Assembly: GCA_021782995.1 (NCBI GenBank)
Contig: JAJXUI010000012.1
Span: 1 to 64,000, forward strand
From: Pseudomonadota bacterium
GTDB lineage: Bacteria; Pseudomonadota; Gammaproteobacteria; Burkholderiales; Gallionellaceae
Reading direction: 5' to 3'
DNA length: 64,000 bases
Part shown: one piece after another, positions 1-10,131 of the stretch
Position numbering within the stretch: the stretch's first letter is position 1
Layout: each line of letters begins with the position of its first letter
Notes under the pieces: generated by a model
Seen by the model: only the letters and a program-made list of their open reading frames with translations
Told to the model about the DNA's origin: nothing
Databases searched by the model: none
Position numbers and translations under genes: made by a program

Positions 1-19
1 CAATTTCGACTGGCAGGTC

Positions 20-44
20 AAAAAGCCCGGATGCTACCGCATCC
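20..44 (-). terminator. Rho-independent terminator after the ATPase remnant
   Basis: On the minus strand a 6-bp stem, GGATGC and GCATCC around a 4-base loop (29-44), is followed by GGGC and a run of T (20-24). It lies just after the stop codon of the truncated ATPase at 62, so it would end that transcript. It is short, so the assignment is moderate. Confidence 0.5.
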
Positions 45-61
45 CACCATCCTGACCTACA

Positions 62-403
62 TTACTCAAAATTGCACTTCAAACTAGAATCCGCCTTATT
101 CGAAAGTTGAAATGGCTCTGGGATAGGAATAAGAGCCTGCTGGCTCTGCTTATCTTTAAAACTGCTTAACAGTTGATACCCAGTAACTGCTACAAGGCTT
201 GTCTTGCCAACACCATTAGGTCCTTCTAATGTAGCGTGTGTATCAGATGACTTTATATAGTTTTGTAGCTTTTTTAGTTCCTTTTCACGTCCAACGAGCA
301 ATTGCACACCTAGCTCATTAGCTTCAATTGGACGTGGGCTATATGGATTATCGGTATAGCCCAGTTTATTCCACAAACTCATTTCCATATTTTTTCCATT
401 CAT
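62..403 (-). pseudogene. N-terminal fragment of an AAA/STAND-like ATPase
   Basis: This 113-residue frame holds only the start of a P-loop ATPase. After an N-terminal GYTDNPYSPRPIEANE segment and a VGREKEL motif comes a Walker A loop, GPNGVGKTS, at about residues 61-69. There is no Walker B, sensor or C-terminal region before the stop at 62-64. Related ATP-binding proteins are several hundred residues long, so this looks truncated rather than a complete small protein. It starts at an ATGA junction with the remnant at 400-678, so the two once formed a translationally coupled pair. It is more AT-rich than the neighbouring genes, consistent with acquired DNA. Related ATPases occur in mobile and defence loci, but the specific function cannot be named. 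Confidence 0.6.
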
Positions 404-678
404 ATTTCTAAAGTTTGATAAGAATAGTAGTCAGGAAATACATCTGAATTTCCCTCTATCAAGTAACACGGGGTACCAAATACATCCCAAACTCTATCAG
501 TAAAACTCTCTAAAAACCATATGTCTAAATAAGTAAGATATAAGAATTCGCTAACTTTCCTTGATCTAATTATTGATACGTACGGAATGGTGGTTATTGA
601 GGATAGGAAAGTGAAGCAATGGGTGTGTTCCTCCTTGCATACATTGTTGTTACTCCCGAAGAATTTAGAACTTCCGTT
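400..678 (-). pseudogene. C-terminal remnant of the gene upstream of the ATPase fragment
   Basis: Reading the minus strand from after a TAG at 679-681 gives about 92 codons without a stop, ending in TGA at 400-402. The translation includes the segments FLYLTYLDIWFLESFTDRVW and DVFGTPCYLIEGNSDVFPDY. No ATG occurs in frame, so the 5' end of the gene is missing. The stop overlaps the ATG of the ATPase fragment in an ATGA junction, which is typical of real operons and is the main argument that this frame was once coding. The family is not recognised. Positions 679-778 show nothing assignable. Confidence 0.4.
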
Positions 679-778
679 CTAGATGTGAAAGCAGACGAGA
701 CATCAAAAGGTTGATATGACCGCTATGGCCGAACATCAGACAGGCAATTGATGGCAAGCCTATGTGATAACTTTGCGA

Positions 779-1177
779 TTATCGGCTTTCGTCAAATTCG
801 CCATCCATATAAAACCACTTCCTATCTTCCTTCACAAAATTGCTGATCTCATGCATGCGCTGCGCGCGGCCATTGATTTTGAATTTTGCTACAAATTCGA
901 CGATCGCATGCGTGTCGTCCTGCTGCTGATGGCGTTTCACTTCCAGGCCTATCCACTTTGTTGCGGTGTCGGCAGCCAGCTCAAGTTTTTCCGGGCGGGT
1001 GGAGGTGTGCCAGGTGGCTAGGACATAGGGTTCATCTTTCAGGGTGTAGGCAGTGTAGCGCGAACGCATCAGGGCTTCTGCGGTGGGTGCAGTTGCTGAA
1101 CCGGAAATATATTGCCCGCAGCATTGCTCAAACTCCAGGGTATTGCCACACGGGCAAGGGTGGGTTAGCTTGGCCAT
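779..1177 (-). CDS. ychJ: YchJ family SEC-C motif protein
   Basis: A 132-residue protein of the YchJ/UPF0225 family. The N-terminus carries a SEC-C zinc-binding motif (CPCG, then CCGQYI about 10 residues later) followed by the family signature with MRSRYTAY. The rest is an NTF2-like domain ending in WFYMDGEF. The biochemical role of the family is not settled; SEC-C motifs bind zinc and often mediate protein contacts. The start is set at MAKL (1175-1177), because longer readings run backwards into srkA without family similarity. It overlaps the srkA stop by 13 bases, so it is probably last in the rhlE-DUF1415-srkA-ychJ run. Confidence 0.85.
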   Translation of the reverse strand: MAKLTHPCPCGNTLEFEQCCGQYISGSATAPTAEALMRSRYTAYTLKDEPYVLATWHTSTRPEKLELAADTATKWIGLEVKRHQQQDDTHAIVEFVAKFKINGRAQRMHEISNFVKEDRKWFYMDGEFDESR

Positions 1178-2148
1178 AGCGGTGCTTCCTGCATCAGTGC
1201 AATCTGTTCGCGCAGTTCCAGTATCCTGTCTTGCCAGTAATGCTGGGTATTGAACCACGGGAAGGCGAGCTTGAAGGCAGGGTCATCCCAGCGCTGGGCT
1301 AGCCAGGCAGAGTAGTGGATCAGTCTCAAAGTGCGCAAGGCTTCGATGAGGTGCAGTTCGCGCGGGTTGAATTCGCAGAAATCCTCATAGCCGGCGAGTA
1401 CGGCTGAAAGCTGTTTCACCATGTCGCTGCGTTCGCCGGAAAGCAGCATCCACAAATCCTGTATCGCAGGCCCCATGCGGCTGTCGTCGAAGTCGACAAA
1501 GTGCGGGCCTTCGTCTGTCCACAGCACATTGCCGGCGTGGCAGTCGCCATGCAGTCTCAATTGCTCAACTTCGCCCGCGCGCGCATAGCAGTGCTGTACT
1601 TCAGCCAGCGCCTGTTGCGCTACGCTGCGATAGGCTTCGGTGATGTCTTGCGGAATGAAATTGTGATGCAGCAACCAGTGCAAAGGCTGATGGCCAAAGG
1701 TTTGCACATCAAGGGTAGGGCGGTGCTGGTATGGTTGTGCTTTGCCCACCATGTGGATGCGGCCAAGAAAGCGCCCTAGCCATTCCAGTGTGTCTTCATT
1801 TTCCAGCTCGGGCGCGCGGCCGCCATGCCTGGAAAATACGGCAAAACGGAAATGCCGGTATTTGCATAACGTTTTGTTTTTATTATATATCATTGCGGGA
1901 ACCACGGGGATTTCCTGGGCGGCCAGCGCTGCGATAAAAGCATGCTCTTCCAGGATGGCTTCGTCGCTCCAGCGATGTGGGCGATAAAACTTGGCGATGA
2001 CGGGTTTTTCATCTTCGATGCCGACCTGGAACACACGGTTTTCATAGCTGTTGAGCGCGATGAAGCGGCCATCACAGCGCAGGCTGATGCTTTCCAGCGC
2101 ATCGAGCATGAGGTCCGGGGTGAGGGTGGAGAAGTCGCTTGCACTCAT
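1165..2148 (-). CDS. srkA: Stress response kinase A (YihE/RdoA-type)
   Basis: A 327-residue cytoplasmic protein, almost the same length as E. coli SrkA (328). It belongs to the aminoglycoside phosphotransferase/choline kinase fold. The catalytic loop HGDCHAGN lies at about residues 200-207, and the metal-binding FVDFDDSRMGP about 12 residues later. The N-lobe has the ENRVFQVG and VIAKFYRP strands typical of SrkA. In E. coli this Ser/Thr kinase counters envelope and oxidative stress and the MazEF toxin; that role is transferred by homology. Unlike the E. coli arrangement it is not next to dsbA here but lies between DUF1415 and ychJ in a minus-strand run. Confidence 0.92.
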   Translation of the reverse strand: MSASDFSTLTPDLMLDALESISLRCDGRFIALNSYENRVFQVGIEDEKPVIAKFYRPHRWSDEAILEEHAFIAALAAQEIPVVPAMIYNKNKTLCKYRHFRFAVFSRHGGRAPELENEDTLEWLGRFLGRIHMVGKAQPYQHRPTLDVQTFGHQPLHWLLHHNFIPQDITEAYRSVAQQALAEVQHCYARAGEVEQLRLHGDCHAGNVLWTDEGPHFVDFDDSRMGPAIQDLWMLLSGERSDMVKQLSAVLAGYEDFCEFNPRELHLIEALRTLRLIHYSAWLAQRWDDPAFKLAFPWFNTQHYWQDRILELREQIALMQEAPLWPS

Positions 2149-2193
2149 ATGGTGTGGGATTTTATTGCAGGCGCAGGCAAAGCAAAACGCCTG

Positions 2194-2742
2194 CTACTTT
2201 TCCCACAGTTTGTCCCAGCCGTCGTATCCCAGATTCTTCATGGTTTCGATATTTTTCTCGAATATCTGTTCGGCTTCGGGAAAGGCGGCCACGGCTTTGT
2301 CTACACTGGCTTCGCGCAAGATGTGCAGTGTGGGATAGGGCGCGCGGTTGGTGTAATTTTCAATATCGTTGATGTCGGTATCGGCAAATTGGTATTGCGG
2401 GTGCATGCTGGCGATCTGCAGTTCGCCAGCGAGGTCTCGTTCTTCCAGCACTTCATCCGCTACATCGAGGAAGTCGTTATAGTCGAGAAAATCCTGCAGC
2501 ACAAAGGGATGAATCAGCAGCGTGGTGTCGATTATTTCCGCGCTGGATTCGGCCAGCTTTTCCAGTTCGTTGATCAGGTCCTGCAGCAGTTCTTCCGGCG
2601 TGGTGGCATCAGAAACGACAAAGCGCACCTGCTCTTTCATATACACGGCCTTGGCAAAGGGGCACAGGTTGAGGCCGATCACGGCGCGCTCAACCCAGCG
2701 ACGTGTGTCGGCGATGATCTGTTCGTGGGATGGACTGGTCAT
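2194..2742 (-). CDS. DUF1415 family protein
   Basis: A 182-residue soluble protein matching the DUF1415 family across its length. Typical segments are TRRWVERAVIGLNLCPFAKA near the N-terminus, LLIHPFVLQDFLDYNDFLD in the middle and RAPYPTLHILRE toward the end. The conserved GLNLCPFA contains one cysteine that could be functional. No function is established for the family. It lies 45 bases upstream of srkA and 95 bases downstream of rhlE on the same strand, so co-transcription is likely. Confidence 0.85.
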   Translation of the reverse strand: MTSPSHEQIIADTRRWVERAVIGLNLCPFAKAVYMKEQVRFVVSDATTPEELLQDLINELEKLAESSAEIIDTTLLIHPFVLQDFLDYNDFLDVADEVLEERDLAGELQIASMHPQYQFADTDINDIENYTNRAPYPTLHILREASVDKAVAAFPEAEQIFEKNIETMKNLGYDGWDKLWEK

Positions 2743-2837
2743 TTTCCGGGTGCTCTCAATTTAAAAAAACAGGCAGCCATGAAGCAGGTTAATCAGGCTT
2801 TCAGTAACGCATCTTCAAGCAGGCGAAGCTGACTTTT

Positions 2838-4316
2838 TTACCTGCCCCGGCCGCCATTGCGATGCAAAGGCCCGGTCATGCCGCCGGGTACGGTCATCTG
2901 TACATGGCCGGGTACATGTGCGCGTGGCTTCTGGTTGTGGTTTTGTCCGGCGGGACGTGGCTTGCCATTGTTGCCGGGGGTGCCTGTGCTGTTTTGCTTT
3001 GCTTGCGTGTTTTTGCTGAGTGTATTGCCGTTGTGATGTGCCTTGTTGTGGTGCGGCTGTTTGTGATTGGCCTGATTATGGTGAGCCGCCTGATGTCCCT
3101 GTGGTCGCTGACCTTGCGAGCGCTGGCCTTGCGGGTGTGGCTGGCGGTTGCGGCCATTCTGGATGGGCTCGGCCTGAATGGTAGGGTCTGGCTCAAAACC
3201 GGGAATCTGCACCACGGGAATTTCCTGTTTGATCAGGCGCTGGATGTCTTTTAGCAATTTGTGTTCGTCGATACAGACCAAAGAACTGGCCTCGCCTTCG
3301 CTGCCGGCGCGACCGGTACGGCCGATGCGGTGGACATAATCTTCCGGCACGTTGGGCAGTTCGTAATTCACGACATGCGGCAGTTCGCTGATGTCGATAC
3401 CGCGGGCGGCGATGTCGGTGGCGCACAATACCTGCAGTTTGCCGGACTTGAATTCGGCCAGTGCGCGGGTGCGCGCACCCTGGCTCTTGTTGCCATGGAT
3501 GGCCATTGCCGGAATTTCTTCCTTTGTCAACTGCTCGGCAAGCTTGTTGGCGCCGTGCTTGGTGCGGGTGAACACCAGCACCTGGAACCAGTTGTTGTCC
3601 TTGATGAGTTTGGTCAGCAGTTCGCGCTTGCGCTTGCTGTCGACAGGGTAGACTTTCTGTTCGATGCGTTCGGCCGTGGTGTTGCGTGGCGTCACTTCGA
3701 TCATCGCAGGCTGATGCAGCAAGCTCTCTGCCAGCCTCTTGATTTCATCCGAGAAGGTGGCGGAGAAGAGCAGGTTTTGCCGCTGTTTTGGCAGCAGTGC
3801 GAGCACTTTCTTGATGTCGTGGATGAATCCCATGTCCAGCATGCGGTCGGCCTCATCCAGCACGAGGATTTCGATGTGGCTCAAATCCACGGTCTTCTGC
3901 TGTACGTGGTCCAGCAGGCGCCCGGGTGTGGCGACCAGGATGTCCACGCGCTTTTTCAAGCGGTCGATCTGTGGATTGATGCTCACGCCACCGATCATCA
4001 TCATCGATTTCAGCGGCAGATATTTCCCATATTTGACGATGCTTTCTTCCACCTGGGCAGCCAGCTCGCGCGTGGGTACCAGCACCAGTGCGCGGATGGG
4101 CGTTTTGCCTTGAACCGGCCTGGATGAAAGCAGTTGCAAGAGCGGCAGGGTGAAACCGGCGGTCTTGCCGGTGCCGGTCTGCGCACCGGCGAGCAGGTCG
4201 CCGCCGCTCAATACCGCGGGGATGGCTTGTGCCTGGATGGGGGTGGGGTCGGTATAGCCGCATTCGTTAACGGCAGAAAGAATGGCATCGGCCAGGCCGA
4301 GCGATGAAAAACTCAT
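2838..4316 (-). CDS. rhlE: DEAD-box ATP-dependent RNA helicase RhlE
   Basis: A 492-residue helicase with all core motifs in order: Q motif (GYTDPTPIQ), motif I (AQTGTGKT), PTRELA, DEAD, SAT, the second RecA domain with ARGIDI, and [10 protein letters not shown]. The start is MSFSSLGL at 4314-4316, the usual RhlE N-terminus; upstream codons lack similarity. The last 120 or so residues form a low-complexity tail rich in His, Gln, Asn, Gly and Arg, as in other RhlE proteins, likely an RNA-binding extension. RhlE proteins act in ribosome assembly and RNA turnover, and often matter in the cold. It is first in a minus-strand run with DUF1415, srkA and ychJ. Confidence 0.95.
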   Translation of the reverse strand: MSFSSLGLADAILSAVNECGYTDPTPIQAQAIPAVLSGGDLLAGAQTGTGKTAGFTLPLLQLLSSRPVQGKTPIRALVLVPTRELAAQVEESIVKYGKYLPLKSMMMIGGVSINPQIDRLKKRVDILVATPGRLLDHVQQKTVDLSHIEILVLDEADRMLDMGFIHDIKKVLALLPKQRQNLLFSATFSDEIKRLAESLLHQPAMIEVTPRNTTAERIEQKVYPVDSKRKRELLTKLIKDNNWFQVLVFTRTKHGANKLAEQLTKEEIPAMAIHGNKSQGARTRALAEFKSGKLQVLCATDIAARGIDISELPHVVNYELPNVPEDYVHRIGRTGRAGSEGEASSLVCIDEHKLLKDIQRLIKQEIPVVQIPGFEPDPTIQAEPIQNGRNRQPHPQGQRSQGQRPQGHQAAHHNQANHKQPHHNKAHHNGNTLSKNTQAKQNSTGTPGNNGKPRPAGQNHNQKPRAHVPGHVQMTVPGGMTGPLHRNGGRGR

Positions 4317-4429
4317 GTTGAATTCCTGAAGTTGGTCTATCGGCCTGTCGCCATGGAGGCGCCAGTCTGAGGCAGATGAGGGAGTTGTAAAGGCTGCAAA
4401 AACCAGACTGTAGTGATGTTGCGGGGTCA

Positions 4430-4439
4430 ATTATACCAG
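4430..4439 (-). promoter_or_regulatory. Extended -10 promoter candidate for rhlE
   Basis: The minus strand reads TCTGGTATAAT, an extended -10 (TG then TATAAT at 4430-4435), about 115 bases upstream of the rhlE start. No good -35 is visible 17 bases further up. The whole divergent spacer 4317-4667 between rhlE and the chemoreceptor holds no gene. Confidence 0.4.
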
Positions 4440-4667
4440 ATTGGCAGGCATCTGACTGACTGATAGTGATCTTAAGTGCCTGTATGGAATGGGGGCGGGC
4501 TAGCGTCCAGCTCAGCCGCCATGCTGTGTCATGGATTTGTCATCAAAGCTTCATAAGCTGTGTGACCTGGAGCAGGTTGTTTGCGCCGCGGAGTGGAGGC
4601 GTGAAGCTGGATTTCCCGGGCAATTGGATCCTGCATGAAAGCAATGTCATCATTGAGAAGGTAAAGT

Positions 4668-6245
4668 ATGGACATCAAGCAAAGAATGACGGTGTTGTCA
4701 TTGGTAACGATATTGAGTATAGGTATGGTCGCGCTGTTTTCGGGTATCAGCCTGGCGCAATTGAAAGGCAGCTTTGCCGACTTCCAGACGCAGAACGAGA
4801 TGGAGTCGGCGATGGTGGAGATCAAGGCGACGGCACTTTTCGTGGCAAGGTCTGACCCGATCCTGCCGCAGACCGCCAGCAAACTGAATACGGCTGATAC
4901 ACATATTGCAGGCTTGCTGAAACATCTGGATACGATGGTGGCCGAGCCGCAAGTCAGGGAGGGACTGAACAAGGTCAGTGCGCTCTGGTCTGAATACATG
5001 AAGCAATTTGGCAGTGCGATAAAAATTGCCGCAACAAATCCGAATGATGCACTGCAGATACCCGATGCTATCTATATGGGTGAGCTGTTGCCGATGGTTG
5101 AGCAGCTCGATCAGCTGGTTGCGGAAAAGCGGGCCGCTGAAATCTCGTCAAAATCCGCAATCCTGTCGGGCATGTCGCGCATCCTCTGGCTGATTCTGCT
5201 GCCCATGATCGTGGGCGGGGTGGTTGTCGTGACAGTGCAGATACTCATCATCCGCAACCTGAGGCAACGCGTGGGGGAGGTGCAGCAGATTGCAACCCTG
5301 TTGCAGCAGGGCGACCTTACACAGCGCTTGCCCGCGCGGGGCAAGGATGAAATTGCGGCAATTTCGCATGCAGTCAATATTTTCCTGGAGCAGACACATG
5401 TCATTTTGCGCCAGGTGCAGGAAGGCTCACGCCTGCTGACAAAAACCACATCGCAACTCTACAGCGCTTCCGAACGAATTTCGCAAGGCTCGGCCGAGCA
5501 GACTGAGGCAGCATCGGCCGTGGCGGCTACGGTAGAACAGATCTCGGTGAGCATAGACCAGGTAGCGGAAAATGCGCATGAAGCGCATGCCATCTCGATA
5601 GAGTCCGGCAAGCTGTCGTCGCAGGGTACCGATGTGGTGCTGGAAGCCGTGGCCGAAATGAACCGGATTTCGGAATCGGTGCGCGAAACTTCTGCGGTGA
5701 TCCGCAACCTGGAGCTGCGTTCCCTGGACATCTCCGCAATCGTGCAGGTGATCAGGGACATTGCCGGGCAAACCAACCTGCTGGCGCTGAATGCGGCAAT
5801 CGAGGCTGCCCGAGCCGGCGAACAGGGGCGGGGATTTGCCGTGGTGGCAGATGAGGTGAGGAAGCTGGCTGAAAGGACGACGCAATCCACGCTGGAAATC
5901 GGAACGATGATCGAGCAAATCCAGCTGGACACCCGAACTGCAGTCGCGACGATGGAAACCGGTGTCACGCGCGTGGATACCGGAGTGGTGCTTGCAGGCA
6001 AGGCGCGCGAAGCGATTGCCGGCATCAAGGGCAGCAGCGAGCGTGTGGTCAAGGTGGTAGATGGCATTTCTGCCTCATTCCGCGAGCAAAGCGTGGCGAG
6101 CAATGATATTGCAATCCGGGTTGAAAAAATTGCGAGGATGTCCGAGGAAAACAGTCATGCAGTCATGAGTTCCGTGCATATGGCGCGAGATTTAGGGCAG
6201 CTGTCAGCGTTGCTCGATGATGGCGTGAAACGGTTCAAGCTTTGA
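4668..6245 (+). CDS. Methyl-accepting chemotaxis protein
   Basis: A 525-residue chemoreceptor. A membrane segment spans about residues 8-30, a periplasmic helical domain of about 140 residues follows, and a second segment ([20 protein letters not shown]) lies near 175-195. Then come a HAMP domain and a long cytoplasmic signalling hairpin whose tip contains [19 protein letters not shown] and [16 protein letters not shown], the CheA/CheW contact region. A pentapeptide tether for CheR is not seen; the protein ends in VKRFKL. AGAAGG before the ATG supports this start. Its ligand cannot be told from the sequence. It stands alone between the rhlE run and two c-di-GMP proteins on the same strand. 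Confidence 0.93.
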   Translation: MDIKQRMTVLSLVTILSIGMVALFSGISLAQLKGSFADFQTQNEMESAMVEIKATALFVARSDPILPQTASKLNTADTHIAGLLKHLDTMVAEPQVREGLNKVSALWSEYMKQFGSAIKIAATNPNDALQIPDAIYMGELLPMVEQLDQLVAEKRAAEISSKSAILSGMSRILWLILLPMIVGGVVVVTVQILIIRNLRQRVGEVQQIATLLQQGDLTQRLPARGKDEIAAISHAVNIFLEQTHVILRQVQEGSRLLTKTTSQLYSASERISQGSAEQTEAASAVAATVEQISVSIDQVAENAHEAHAISIESGKLSSQGTDVVLEAVAEMNRISESVRETSAVIRNLELRSLDISAIVQVIRDIAGQTNLLALNAAIEAARAGEQGRGFAVVADEVRKLAERTTQSTLEIGTMIEQIQLDTRTAVATMETGVTRVDTGVVLAGKAREAIAGIKGSSERVVKVVDGISASFREQSVASNDIAIRVEKIARMSEENSHAVMSSVHMARDLGQLSALLDDGVKRFKL

Positions 6246-6395
6246 AGGCGAAATTGGCCTGACACAGAATTAGCCCGACATCATGCCTGTTGGGTTGAAG
6301 CTGGCTGCAGAGCCAATATATATTAGTAAAGTATCAAATGCTTTCATTGTGATAGCCGCACATGTGCACAAATTCAGTGCGCATGTTGATATCAG

Positions 6396-6423
6396 TTGCA
6401 CAACTTTCCCGTTCCAGCATAAT
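6396..6423 (+). promoter_or_regulatory. Sigma-70 promoter candidate upstream of the GGDEF-EAL gene
   Basis: In the 313-base spacer 6246-6558 a TTGCAC (6396-6401) and CATAAT (6418-6423) are separated by 16 bases. Transcription would start about 130 bases before the coding sequence. Nothing else in this spacer, including a short frame at 6283-6468, looks like a gene. Confidence 0.35.
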
Positions 6424-6558
6424 GGCGGGCATCACGCTCCGTTCCATGTGATTTTTAAGCTTGCCTGACATTTACAGCGCAGCCATGAACGGATGTCCTT
6501 CACATAAAAATATACATACAGTGCAAGGATCTTCTGCTGAAGGTGATGGAGGAGAGTT

Positions 6559-9500
6559 TTGCATAAAAAAATATCAATAACAGACCAGCGTAAAGACAAT
6601 TCAATGACCGGTTCAGCATTGCGGCGCAAGCTGCGATGGCTGATCGCCTTTACCTGGATTTTTCCGGCTGTATTCGGCCTGAATTTCATCCTGATGATAG
6701 GCGTATTGCGGCCAGAACAGATGCTTGCCATTCTGATGACACCATCGCAACCGGCCTATGTCTTCCTGTGGCTGGTGTTTGCTGTCTGGTTTTTGCCATC
6801 ACGATTGCAGCCGCTGATCAACTGGCTGGATTGCCGGCCGGGCAGCAGTGCCGAACAGGCACAACAGGCTGTGCGCTCCTTTCCGCTTTACTTCTGGATA
6901 GCATTCCTGGCCTATCTGGCAGCGGCGCCCGCTTCAGTCATCGTGGCGGCAGAACGCTATGCGGGCTTTGCAGCCACACCCTATGACTGGTTACGCATTG
7001 AACTGGTTGCGCTGATTTCTTCCATCATCGTTGGCCTGCCCATATTTTTCCTGATGTTCGACATGTTCGGTCTGGCCCTGGGAACATTGCGCCTGCCGCA
7101 GCCTATCCTGACCATACGGACCAAGGTATTCCTGATTGGCGCGCTGGTTCCGCTGCTGATCGATACCATGCTGGTGCAGTATTACTGGACAAGGACAGGT
7201 TATTTTTCTGCTGAAACCTTCGTCGTCTGGCTGATGCTGGAGGTGATAGCGATTGGTGGAAGCCTGATTTTTGCACGCAGTTTCGGGCAGTCACTGAACC
7301 CCTTGCAATCCTTGATCAGTAACGAACATCAACTGCCTGAAGCCGGCATTTCGGCGATGCGTGCCACTTCGACGGACGAAATCGGAGTGCTCACATCGGA
7401 TTACCGCGAGCTCCTGGAAAGGCAGTGGGTGCAGGGTAAAATTCAGGAAATCGGCAACAGGCTGCTGCGTAGTGCCAGAAGTGATGCCGGCATGGCTGCA
7501 ATACTGCGGGAGATTGTTGGGCTATGCAGTGAAGCGACCAGGACTGACATTGCTTTTGTAATCCTGCAGGATGAAAGATCAGGAGACCTGAAAGGTGTCA
7601 TCCAGTCGGGCACTGAATATAGTGCAGAGGGCATTTTCAGCATGCGCAGGGATGAAACGTCACTGGCATCATTTGTTTTCGAGCGGCGGGAGACTGTAAC
7701 GATTGATGATGCCGTGAATGATCCGCGCATGAGTGAAAGGATGATCAGCAGGTTCAATACCCGCTCTGCAATTGGTACGCCATTATGGAGGGAGGACCAT
7801 GTCATAGGCGTGCTGCTGGCCATCACGGTAGATGGTCCCCATCATTATTCCGGCATGGATGTGAGGTTGATCGAAGGGCTTGCGCGCGAAGGGGCGTATG
7901 CCTTGCAGGCGTTGCGACAGAATGAAGCACGCAGTGAAGCTGAGCGGGCCCATCTTGAACAGCAGGAAATGTTCGGTCTGTTGCTGAACTCCACCGCCGA
8001 GGGCATATATGGCGTTGATGTAAACGGCATTTGTACTTTTGTGAATCCGGCCTGCCTGCGTATGCTGGGGTATGAAGATGCAGGTGAGCTGGTCGGAAAG
8101 CCTATCCACAGCCTGATCCATCATTCTTATGAAGATGGTTCACATTATCCGATGAGTGAATGTGCCGTCCGTCTGTCGACCAGGGAAGGAAAAACTGCAC
8201 ATGCAGACAATGAGGTGCACTGGCGGCGTGATGGCAGCAGATTCCCGGTGGAGTTCTGGTCACACCCGATATACCGTAATGACCAGCTGGCGGGAGCGGT
8301 TGTCACGTTTGTGGATATCACGGAGCGCAAGCAGACTGAAGATCGACTGCAGCTGACGGCAAACGTATTCACACATGCTCGGGAGGGGATACTCATCACG
8401 GATGCAACGGGAACAATCGTGGAGGTCAATGACACCTTTACCGAAATTACCGGTTATTGCCGGGAGGAGGTGCTGGGCAAAAACCCTCGGCTGCTGCAAT
8501 CCGGCCGTCAGAGCCCTGAGTTTTATACGGAGATGTGGGGGACTCTGGTCGAGAAAGGTTACTGGTCGGGCGAAATGTGGAACCAACGCAAGGATGGAAG
8601 CGAATTCGCGGAAAGGATCTCCATCAGTGCGGTGCACGACAAGCAGGGAAATACCATCAGCTACCTTTCGCTGTTTACCGACATTACGGAGATGAAGGAG
8701 TATCAGCGCCAGCTGGAGCATATTGCGCATTACGATGCGCTGACCGGCCTGCCTAACCGGGTATTGCTGGCGGAGCGCCTGCAACAGGGCATGGCATTGA
8801 GCCAGAGCAACAACCAGATGCTGGCAGTAACCTATCTTGACCTGGATGGCTTCAAGGCCGTGAATGACGCTTACGGACATGATGTGGGTGATCAGTTGCT
8901 GATCACCGTCGCACAGCGCATGAAGTCGGTATTGCGGGACGGCGATACGCTGGCGCGCATGGGCGGAGATGAGTTTGTGGCGGTGCTGGCCGGCCTTGAG
9001 TCCATGCAGGACTGCGAGAATGTCCTGCAACGCCTGCTGCGTGCGGCTGCAGACCCTGTCACCTGCGCAGATCTGACTTTGCAGGTGTCTGTCAGTATCG
9101 GCGTGACACAGTATCCCAAGGACAATACCGACTCGGATCATTTGCTGCGCCATGCGGATCAGGCTATGTACCAGGCCAAGCTGGCAGGAAAAAACCGTTA
9201 TCACTTCTTTGATGTGACGCATGATGCGGCGGTCAAGAGCCAGCGTGAAAGTCTGGAACATATCCGGCTTGGCCTGGGGCGAAATGAATTCGTGCTTTAC
9301 TACCAGCCCAAGGTGAATATGCTGACAGGTGAAGTGGTGGGGGCAGAGGCACTGATTCGCTGGCAGCACCCTGAGCGCGGCCTGCTGCTCCCGGCAGAAT
9401 TCCTTTCGGTTGTAGAAAACCACCCGCTGGCAGTCGAGCTGGGTGAGTGGGTGATCAGGTCGGCCCTCAGGCAAATGAGCATTTGGCTTGCCGGTGGACT

Positions 9501-10032
9501 TGATATTACGGTCAGCGTGAATATTTCGGCACGGCAGTTGCAGCAGGAAGATTTCAGCAAGCGTTTGCTGTCATTGCTGGCAGAATATCCTGACATCAAC
9601 CCGGGCTGTCTTGAGCTGGAAGTGCTCGAATCCAGTGCGCTTGAAGATGTGATCAAGGTATCTTCCATCATGCATGAATGCCGGGAAGCGGGTGTGAGAT
9701 TCGCGCTGGATGATTTCGGTACGGGATATTCATCGCTGGTATACCTTAAGCGATTACCCGCAGATGTCCTGAAAATTGACCAGAGTTTCGTGCGTGACAT
9801 GCTGGATGACCAGGATGATCTGGCAATTGTGGAAGGCGTTATCGGGCTGGCTAATGCATTCCGGCGGGAAGTCATAGCTGAAGGGGTGGAGTCGGTTGCT
9901 CATGGTACCAGGCTGTTGTTGCTGGGATGTGAAATGGCCCAGGGCTATGTCATTGCCCGCCCCATGCATGCAGATGAATTCATGGCCTGGGCAAATGAAT
10001 GGAAGCCGGCTAAAGCGTGGACAGGCCGCTGA
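6559..10032 (+). CDS. Membrane GAF-PAS-PAS-GGDEF-EAL cyclic-di-GMP protein
   Basis: A 1157-residue composite signalling protein. Up to six hydrophobic segments in the first 240 residues form a membrane sensor; a GAF domain lies near 290-450, two PAS domains near 465-715, then GGDEF near 720-885 and EAL near 895-1150. GGDEF is intact (MGGDEF) with an upstream inhibitory site, RDGD. EAL carries EALIRW, SVNISARQ, DDFGTGYSS and KIDQSF, so phosphodiesterase residues are present. It may make, degrade or switch c-di-GMP. The start is a TTG at 6559-6561 preceded by GGAGGAGAG at 6548-6556; the next ATG, 6604, lacks a comparable ribosome site. The following gene has a related architecture but a different sensor. 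Confidence 0.9.
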   Translation: MHKKISITDQRKDNSMTGSALRRKLRWLIAFTWIFPAVFGLNFILMIGVLRPEQMLAILMTPSQPAYVFLWLVFAVWFLPSRLQPLINWLDCRPGSSAEQAQQAVRSFPLYFWIAFLAYLAAAPASVIVAAERYAGFAATPYDWLRIELVALISSIIVGLPIFFLMFDMFGLALGTLRLPQPILTIRTKVFLIGALVPLLIDTMLVQYYWTRTGYFSAETFVVWLMLEVIAIGGSLIFARSFGQSLNPLQSLISNEHQLPEAGISAMRATSTDEIGVLTSDYRELLERQWVQGKIQEIGNRLLRSARSDAGMAAILREIVGLCSEATRTDIAFVILQDERSGDLKGVIQSGTEYSAEGIFSMRRDETSLASFVFERRETVTIDDAVNDPRMSERMISRFNTRSAIGTPLWREDHVIGVLLAITVDGPHHYSGMDVRLIEGLAREGAYALQALRQNEARSEAERAHLEQQEMFGLLLNSTAEGIYGVDVNGICTFVNPACLRMLGYEDAGELVGKPIHSLIHHSYEDGSHYPMSECAVRLSTREGKTAHADNEVHWRRDGSRFPVEFWSHPIYRNDQLAGAVVTFVDITERKQTEDRLQLTANVFTHAREGILITDATGTIVEVNDTFTEITGYCREEVLGKNPRLLQSGRQSPEFYTEMWGTLVEKGYWSGEMWNQRKDGSEFAERISISAVHDKQGNTISYLSLFTDITEMKEYQRQLEHIAHYDALTGLPNRVLLAERLQQGMALSQSNNQMLAVTYLDLDGFKAVNDAYGHDVGDQLLITVAQRMKSVLRDGDTLARMGGDEFVAVLAGLESMQDCENVLQRLLRAAADPVTCADLTLQVSVSIGVTQYPKDNTDSDHLLRHADQAMYQAKLAGKNRYHFFDVTHDAAVKSQRESLEHIRLGLGRNEFVLYYQPKVNMLTGEVVGAEALIRWQHPERGLLLPAEFLSVVENHPLAVELGEWVIRSALRQMSIWLAGGLDITVSVNISARQLQQEDFSKRLLSLLAEYPDINPGCLELEVLESSALEDVIKVSSIMHECREAGVRFALDDFGTGYSSLVYLKRLPADVLKIDQSFVRDMLDDQDDLAIVEGVIGLANAFRREVIAEGVESVAHGTRLLLLGCEMAQGYVIARPMHADEFMAWANEWKPAKAWTGR

Positions 10033-10131
10033 TATGACATTTCAGCCCTCAGGCAGACTGGTTTCCCGTTGATACTGTAAGACTGGCCAAATAGGAATAC
10101 AATAGTATGCAGGTATCTATGGGGGTGAACT

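Noticed and set aside
619-714. 31-codon plus-strand frame at the island edge
   Set aside because: It lies opposite the better supported minus-strand remnant with the ATGA junction, and has no upstream ribosome site.
8260-9474. 404-codon minus-strand frame inside the GGDEF-EAL gene
   Set aside because: Antisense shadow of conserved GGDEF and EAL domains; composition is not protein-like.
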